Shown here: one piece after another, positions 36,361 to 39,589 of the stretch | Layout: the number at the start of each line of letters is the position of its first letter | How positions within the stretch are numbered: the stretch's first letter is position 1 | Assembly: GCF_002860165.1 (NCBI RefSeq) | Contig: NZ_PGUZ01000015.1 | Span: 1-39,589 of the forward strand | DNA from: Bacillus sp. V3-13 | Lineage (GTDB): Bacteria > Bacillota > Bacilli > Bacillales > Cytobacillaceae | Reading direction: 5' to 3' | DNA: 39,589 nucleotides | The notes under the pieces: generated by a model | Databases searched by the model: none | What the model saw: the letters and a program-made list of their open reading frames with translations, nothing else | Told to the model about the DNA's origin: nothing | Program-made: the position numbers and the translations under genes

Positions 36361-36651
36361 TTATCCACAGCAGATACTGACAGCTTTTTCACACTATCTT
36401 CCACTGTGGACAATTTTTCTGCACAGGATGTTTCTCTTGTGGATAAAGCTTTAAAAAGCATTGCACCTCTTACGATTATTTGATATTATATTTGTGTTTT
36501 CACTCTGAATAAGTGATTGTTGATAAATGTATTATCCACAGATTGTGGATAAGATGTGGACAGGTTATCAAGCGGGTCTGTAAAACTTTGTCCACAGCAA
36601 GTGGATATTGTCGAATAACCTCTTTTATTCCTTATTATATATTTTTCCACA
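36361..36651. promoter_or_regulatory. oriC left part: DnaA boxes upstream of dnaA
   Basis: Perfect boxes: TTATCCACA at 36361-36369 and 36532-36540, TGTGGATAA at 36438-36446 and 36544-36552. One-mismatch boxes: TGTGGACAA 36405-36413, TGTTGATAA 36518-36526, TTGTCCACA 36588-36596, TTTTCCACA 36643-36651. The pair at 36532 and 36544 faces inward. This corresponds to incA/incB upstream of B. subtilis dnaA. The dnaA promoter lies within or just after these boxes, but I could not place it surely. Confidence 0.92.
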
Positions 36652-36747
36652 TCCAATAGTTTCGTATATTGATTGAATTACGCAACTTGTACAAGCCGTA
36701 CAACCATTTATATTCACAAAAATCCAAAAGAGAAGGAGGGATATTTG

Positions 36748-38094
36748 TTGGAAAATATTGCGGACCTCTGGAACAACGCTCTTGCTAATATTGAGAAAAA
36801 AATCAGCAAACCAAGCTTTGATACATGGCTTAAGTCGACGAAAGCCCATTCCCTGCAAGGGGATACATTGACGATAACCGCGCCAAATGAATTTGCCCGT
36901 GATTGGCTGGAAGAGCGATATTCCCAACTGATTTCCGGGATTCTATATGAAATCACCGGGGAAGAACTCTTGGTTAAGTTTATTATTCCGCAAAACCAAA
37001 ATGAAGAAGAAATAGACTTGCCTCTTCCCCAGAGAAGATCACTCAAAGATGAAGATCCACCCGAGCTTCCGCAAAATATGCTAAACCCGAAGTATACATT
37101 CGATACATTTGTTATTGGATCGGGAAATCGGTTTGCACACGCTGCCTCACTTGCTGTAGCCGAGGCACCTGCAAAAGCGTATAATCCTCTTTTCATCTAT
37201 GGAGGAGTTGGATTGGGAAAAACGCATTTAATGCATGCAATCGGCCATTATGTCATCGACCATAATCCTTCAGCCAAGGTTGTTTATTTATCTTCTGAAA
37301 AATTCACAAACGAATTTATCAATTCAATCCGGGATAATAAAGCGGTTGATTTTCGCAATAAATACCGAAATGTTGATGTGCTGCTGATTGATGATATTCA
37401 GTTTTTAGCGGGGAAAGAACAAACCCAGGAAGAGTTTTTCCATACTTTTAATACTCTCCATGAAGAAAGCAAACAAATTGTTATCTCAAGTGACCGGCCT
37501 CCAAAGGAAATCCCGACTCTCGAGGACAGGCTGCGTTCCAGGTTTGAATGGGGATTGATTACAGATATCACTCCCCCCGATCTCGAAACACGGATCGCGA
37601 TTTTGCGAAAGAAAGCAAAAGCGGAAGGACTTGATATTCCGAACGAGGTTATGCTTTATATTGCCAATCAAATAGATTCGAATATACGAGAACTGGAAGG
37701 TGCCCTGATCCGGGTTGTTGCTTATTCATCACTGATTAACAAGGATATCAATGCATATCTCGCTGCTGAAGCATTAAAGGATATCATTCCAAGCTCAAAA
37801 CCGAAAGTGATTACGATTCAGGAAATACAGCGAATTGTCGGTGAACATTTCAGCGTGAAGCTGGAAGATTTTAAAGCGAAGAAAAGAACAAAATCTGTCG
37901 CCTTCCCCAGACAAATTGCCATGTACTTGTCGAGGGAATTGACCGATTTCTCACTTCCGAAAATCGGCGAAGAGTTTGGCGGACGGGATCATACAACCGT
38001 CATCCATGCCCATGAAAAAATTTCAAAGCTGGTCCAGACCGATGCTACATTGCAGAAACAGCTTAAAGAAATCAATGACATGCTAAAAATTTAA
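36748..38094 (+). CDS. dnaA: Chromosomal replication initiator DnaA
   Basis: A 448-residue initiator. Domain I (1-80) binds partners; domain III has Walker [16 protein letters not shown] and Walker [16 protein letters not shown]; domain IV binds DnaA boxes with [15 protein letters not shown]. The open frame begins at 36673, but AAGGAGGG (36733-36740) precedes a TTG start at 36748 ([12 protein letters not shown]), the same start as in B. subtilis; TTG 36745 is one codon earlier. Initiation from TTG is a known way to limit DnaA. Confidence 0.98.
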   Translation: MENIADLWNNALANIEKKISKPSFDTWLKSTKAHSLQGDTLTITAPNEFARDWLEERYSQLISGILYEITGEELLVKFIIPQNQNEEEIDLPLPQRRSLKDEDPPELPQNMLNPKYTFDTFVIGSGNRFAHAASLAVAEAPAKAYNPLFIYGGVGLGKTHLMHAIGHYVIDHNPSAKVVYLSSEKFTNEFINSIRDNKAVDFRNKYRNVDVLLIDDIQFLAGKEQTQEEFFHTFNTLHEESKQIVISSDRPPKEIPTLEDRLRSRFEWGLITDITPPDLETRIAILRKKAKAEGLDIPNEVMLYIANQIDSNIRELEGALIRVVAYSSLINKDINAYLAAEALKDIIPSSKPKVITIQEIQRIVGEHFSVKLEDFKAKKRTKSVAFPRQIAMYLSRELTDFSLPKIGEEFGGRDHTTVIHAHEKISKLVQTDATLQKQLKEINDMLKI

Positions 38095-38114
38095 CAACAG
38101 CAGAAACGGGAAAA

Positions 38115-38205
38115 TGTGAATAACTTTTGCCTGCTTACACACAGTCTATCCACATGTGGATAGACTGTATTTCCTTTATCATATCCAGTTATCCACATAA
38201 CCACA
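38115..38205. promoter_or_regulatory. oriC right part: DnaA boxes between dnaA and dnaN
   Basis: TGTGAATAA (38115-38123), CTATCCACA (38146-38154) abutting TGTGGATAG (38155-38163), and perfect TTATCCACA (38189-38197) followed by the degenerate ATAACCACA (38197-38205). The middle two lie in a perfect palindrome with arms ACAGTCTATCCACA (38141-38168). This corresponds to B. subtilis incC. Confidence 0.9.
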
Positions 38206-38209
38206 GGCC

Positions 38210-38263
38210 CTACTAGTACTTCTACTAGTTTTTTACTTAAAAAAATATATATTTAAAGCTTAA
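38210..38263. other. DnaA-trios and AT-rich unwinding element
   Basis: After a GGCCC cluster the bottom strand reads, 3' to 5', GAT GAT CAT GAA GAT GAT CAA (38210-38230), the DnaA-trio array on which DnaA forms a filament on single strands. The run of T and A through 38263 is the unwinding element. Confidence 0.85.
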
Positions 38264-38290
38264 AAATTGCTAAAACGGAGGATTAAAAAA

Positions 38291-39427
38291 ATGCGCTTTA
38301 TCATCCAACGCGACCGGCTCGTTCAGAGTGTTCAGGACGTTATGAAAGCAGTCACATCGAGGACAACGATTCCGATTTTGACAGGAATAAAAATCGTGGC
38401 GACAGAGGATGGAGTAACATTAACAGGAAGTGATTCAGATATTTCAATAGAATCGTTTATTCCCCATGAGGAAGCGGGAAGTGAAAATGTTGAGATTAAA
38501 CAAACTGGTGCAATTGTTCTTCAAGCCCGCTTCTTCAGTGAAATTGTCAAGAAGCTGCCAACTGATTCAGTTGAAATTGAAGTGCAAAATCATTTGCAGA
38601 CTATCATCCGCTCCGGAAAGTCAGAGTTTAATCTTAATGGCCTGGATGCAGAAGAATATCCACACCTTCCACAAATTGAAGAAGAAAATGTCTTTCGAAT
38701 TCCTACCGATCTGTTAAAGACAATGATACGCCAAACCGTTTTTGCAGTGTCCACCTCAGAAACACGACCGGTGTTGACAGGTGTAAACTGGAGAGTCGAA
38801 AATAATGAGCTTACCTGTATTGCAACAGACAGCCATCGTCTTGCATTAAGAAAAGCAAGAGTTGAAGCGGAAAACAACGGCAACTATAATGTTGTAATTC
38901 CCGGAAAAAGCTTGAATGAGTTAAGTAAAATTTTAGACGACCATAACGATCCGATCGATATCGTCATAACTGAAAACCAGGTTTTGTTTAAAGCAAAGCA
39001 TCTTTTATTTTTTTCAAGATTGCTCGAAGGAAACTATCCGGATACTTCCAGGTTAATTCCGAATGAAAGCAAGACCGATGTGGTGATTAACACAAAGGAC
39101 TTTTTGCAGGCCATTGACCGTGCAGCGCTGCTTGCCAGAGATGGCCGAAATAATGTAGTCAAATTTTCTACTTTAGAAGGCGGATACGTTGAGATTTCTT
39201 CCAACACGCCTGAGATTGGCAACGTTGTTGAAGAAGTTCAAACAGAAACGATCGAGGGAGAAGAATTAAAAATCTCCTTTAGTGCAAAATACATGATGGA
39301 TGCTTTAAAAGCCCTGGAAGGAACAGAAATTAAAGTTAGCTTTACTGGAGCGATGCGGCCGTTTTTCATTCGCCCGATCAACGACGAATCGATTCTGCAG
39401 CTGATCCTCCCTGTCAGAACATATTAA
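38291..39427 (+). CDS. dnaN: DNA polymerase III beta sliding clamp
   Basis: A 378-residue ring clamp made of three similar domains that tethers polymerase to DNA. It starts MRFIIQRDRLVQSVQDVMKA and ends FFIRPINDESILQLILPVRTY, with the conserved C-terminal pocket. The frame begins at 38267, but GGAGG (38278-38282) places the start at 38291, matching the B. subtilis length. It follows dnaA by 196 bases of oriC and probably shares its transcript. Confidence 0.98.
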   Translation: MRFIIQRDRLVQSVQDVMKAVTSRTTIPILTGIKIVATEDGVTLTGSDSDISIESFIPHEEAGSENVEIKQTGAIVLQARFFSEIVKKLPTDSVEIEVQNHLQTIIRSGKSEFNLNGLDAEEYPHLPQIEEENVFRIPTDLLKTMIRQTVFAVSTSETRPVLTGVNWRVENNELTCIATDSHRLALRKARVEAENNGNYNVVIPGKSLNELSKILDDHNDPIDIVITENQVLFKAKHLLFFSRLLEGNYPDTSRLIPNESKTDVVINTKDFLQAIDRAALLARDGRNNVVKFSTLEGGYVEISSNTPEIGNVVEEVQTETIEGEELKISFSAKYMMDALKALEGTEIKVSFTGAMRPFFIRPINDESILQLILPVRTY

Positions 39428-39442
39428 TTTTTTTAAAAATGG

Positions 39443-39477
39443 CCCGAAAGTGTATTTTTCTTTCGGGTATCTTTTTT
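39443..39477 (+). terminator. Terminator after dnaN
   Basis: Stem CCCGAAAG / CTTTCGGG (39443-39450 with 39460-39467) followed by a run of six T. The remaining bases to the window end carry no gene that I can support. Confidence 0.85.
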
Positions 39478-39589
39478 ATTCCCCCGGAATAGACATTCAG
39501 GGTTGAGTAAAAAATGAAAATACAGACATAATAAGTTTCATTCCTTTCGCTGTGCTCAAGGCACAAAAATTTAATGAAAGTACTCTCTA

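Noticed and set aside
36673-36747. N-terminal extension of dnaA by 25 codons
   Set aside because: It includes the ribosome binding site and ends before MENIADLW, the conserved DnaA start.

Overview
This window is the replication-origin region of a spore-forming Bacillaceae chromosome. Gene order and protein sequence closely follow Bacillus subtilis: rpmH-oriC-dnaA-dnaN on the right, then leftwards rnpA, yidC/spoIIIJ, jag, mnmE, mnmG, rsmG, noc, parA/soj, parB/spo0J, yyaC, ychF, rpsF-ssb-rpsR, yybS, gdpP, rplI, replicative helicase, purA, a tRNA operon, walRKHIJ, htrC and rlmH. Spore genes (yyaC, spoIIIJ-type yidC) point to Bacilli. I do not assign a species.

Layout. (1) Bases 1-2570 are AT-rich and unlike the rest. 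They hold one gene, a 770-residue RloC/PrrC-like ATPase that is a candidate anticodon nuclease. It converges on rlmH, whose 3' end carries the TATCATAA core used by SCC-type elements. (2) Bases 2579-10453 are core genes on the minus strand: rlmH, a tiny CxxH/CxxC protein, htrC and the complete wal cell-wall stress operon. A DnaA-box cluster lies between rlmH and htrC. (3) Bases 10663-13292 hold an M23 peptidase and a Lys-Glu-Asp-Phe tRNA operon. Two extra tRNA 5' halves in that operon are each fused to a pair of hairpins. (4) Bases 13410-22935 hold purA (with PurR-like boxes), helicase, rplI-gdpP, yybS, an unrecognised 81-residue gene, the rpsF-ssb-rpsR operon and ychF. (5) Bases 23111-26363 are the variable part of the origin region: a 5'-deleted molybdopterin oxidoreductase (yyaE-like) remnant, a DUF951 protein, a MscS channel, forward-strand yyaC and a DUF554 membrane protein. 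(6) Bases 26498-36123 hold the segregation genes (parB, parA, noc), the tRNA-modification and rRNA-methylation genes, and the jag-yidC-rnpA-rpmH group. (7) Bases 36361-38263 are oriC, with DnaA boxes on both sides of dnaA, DnaA-trios and an AT-rich unwinding stretch, followed by dnaN.

How it works together. DnaA, its boxes, helicase, SSB and DnaN start and carry out replication. ParA, ParB, Noc and three parS sites (8825, 21269, 26684) organise and segregate the origin. The wal operon and the M23 peptidase manage the cell wall. Most genes point away from oriC, so they are transcribed with the fork. The least ordinary parts are the RloC-like island, the paired tRNA-half/hairpin elements, the yyaE remnant and the DnaA-trio variant.
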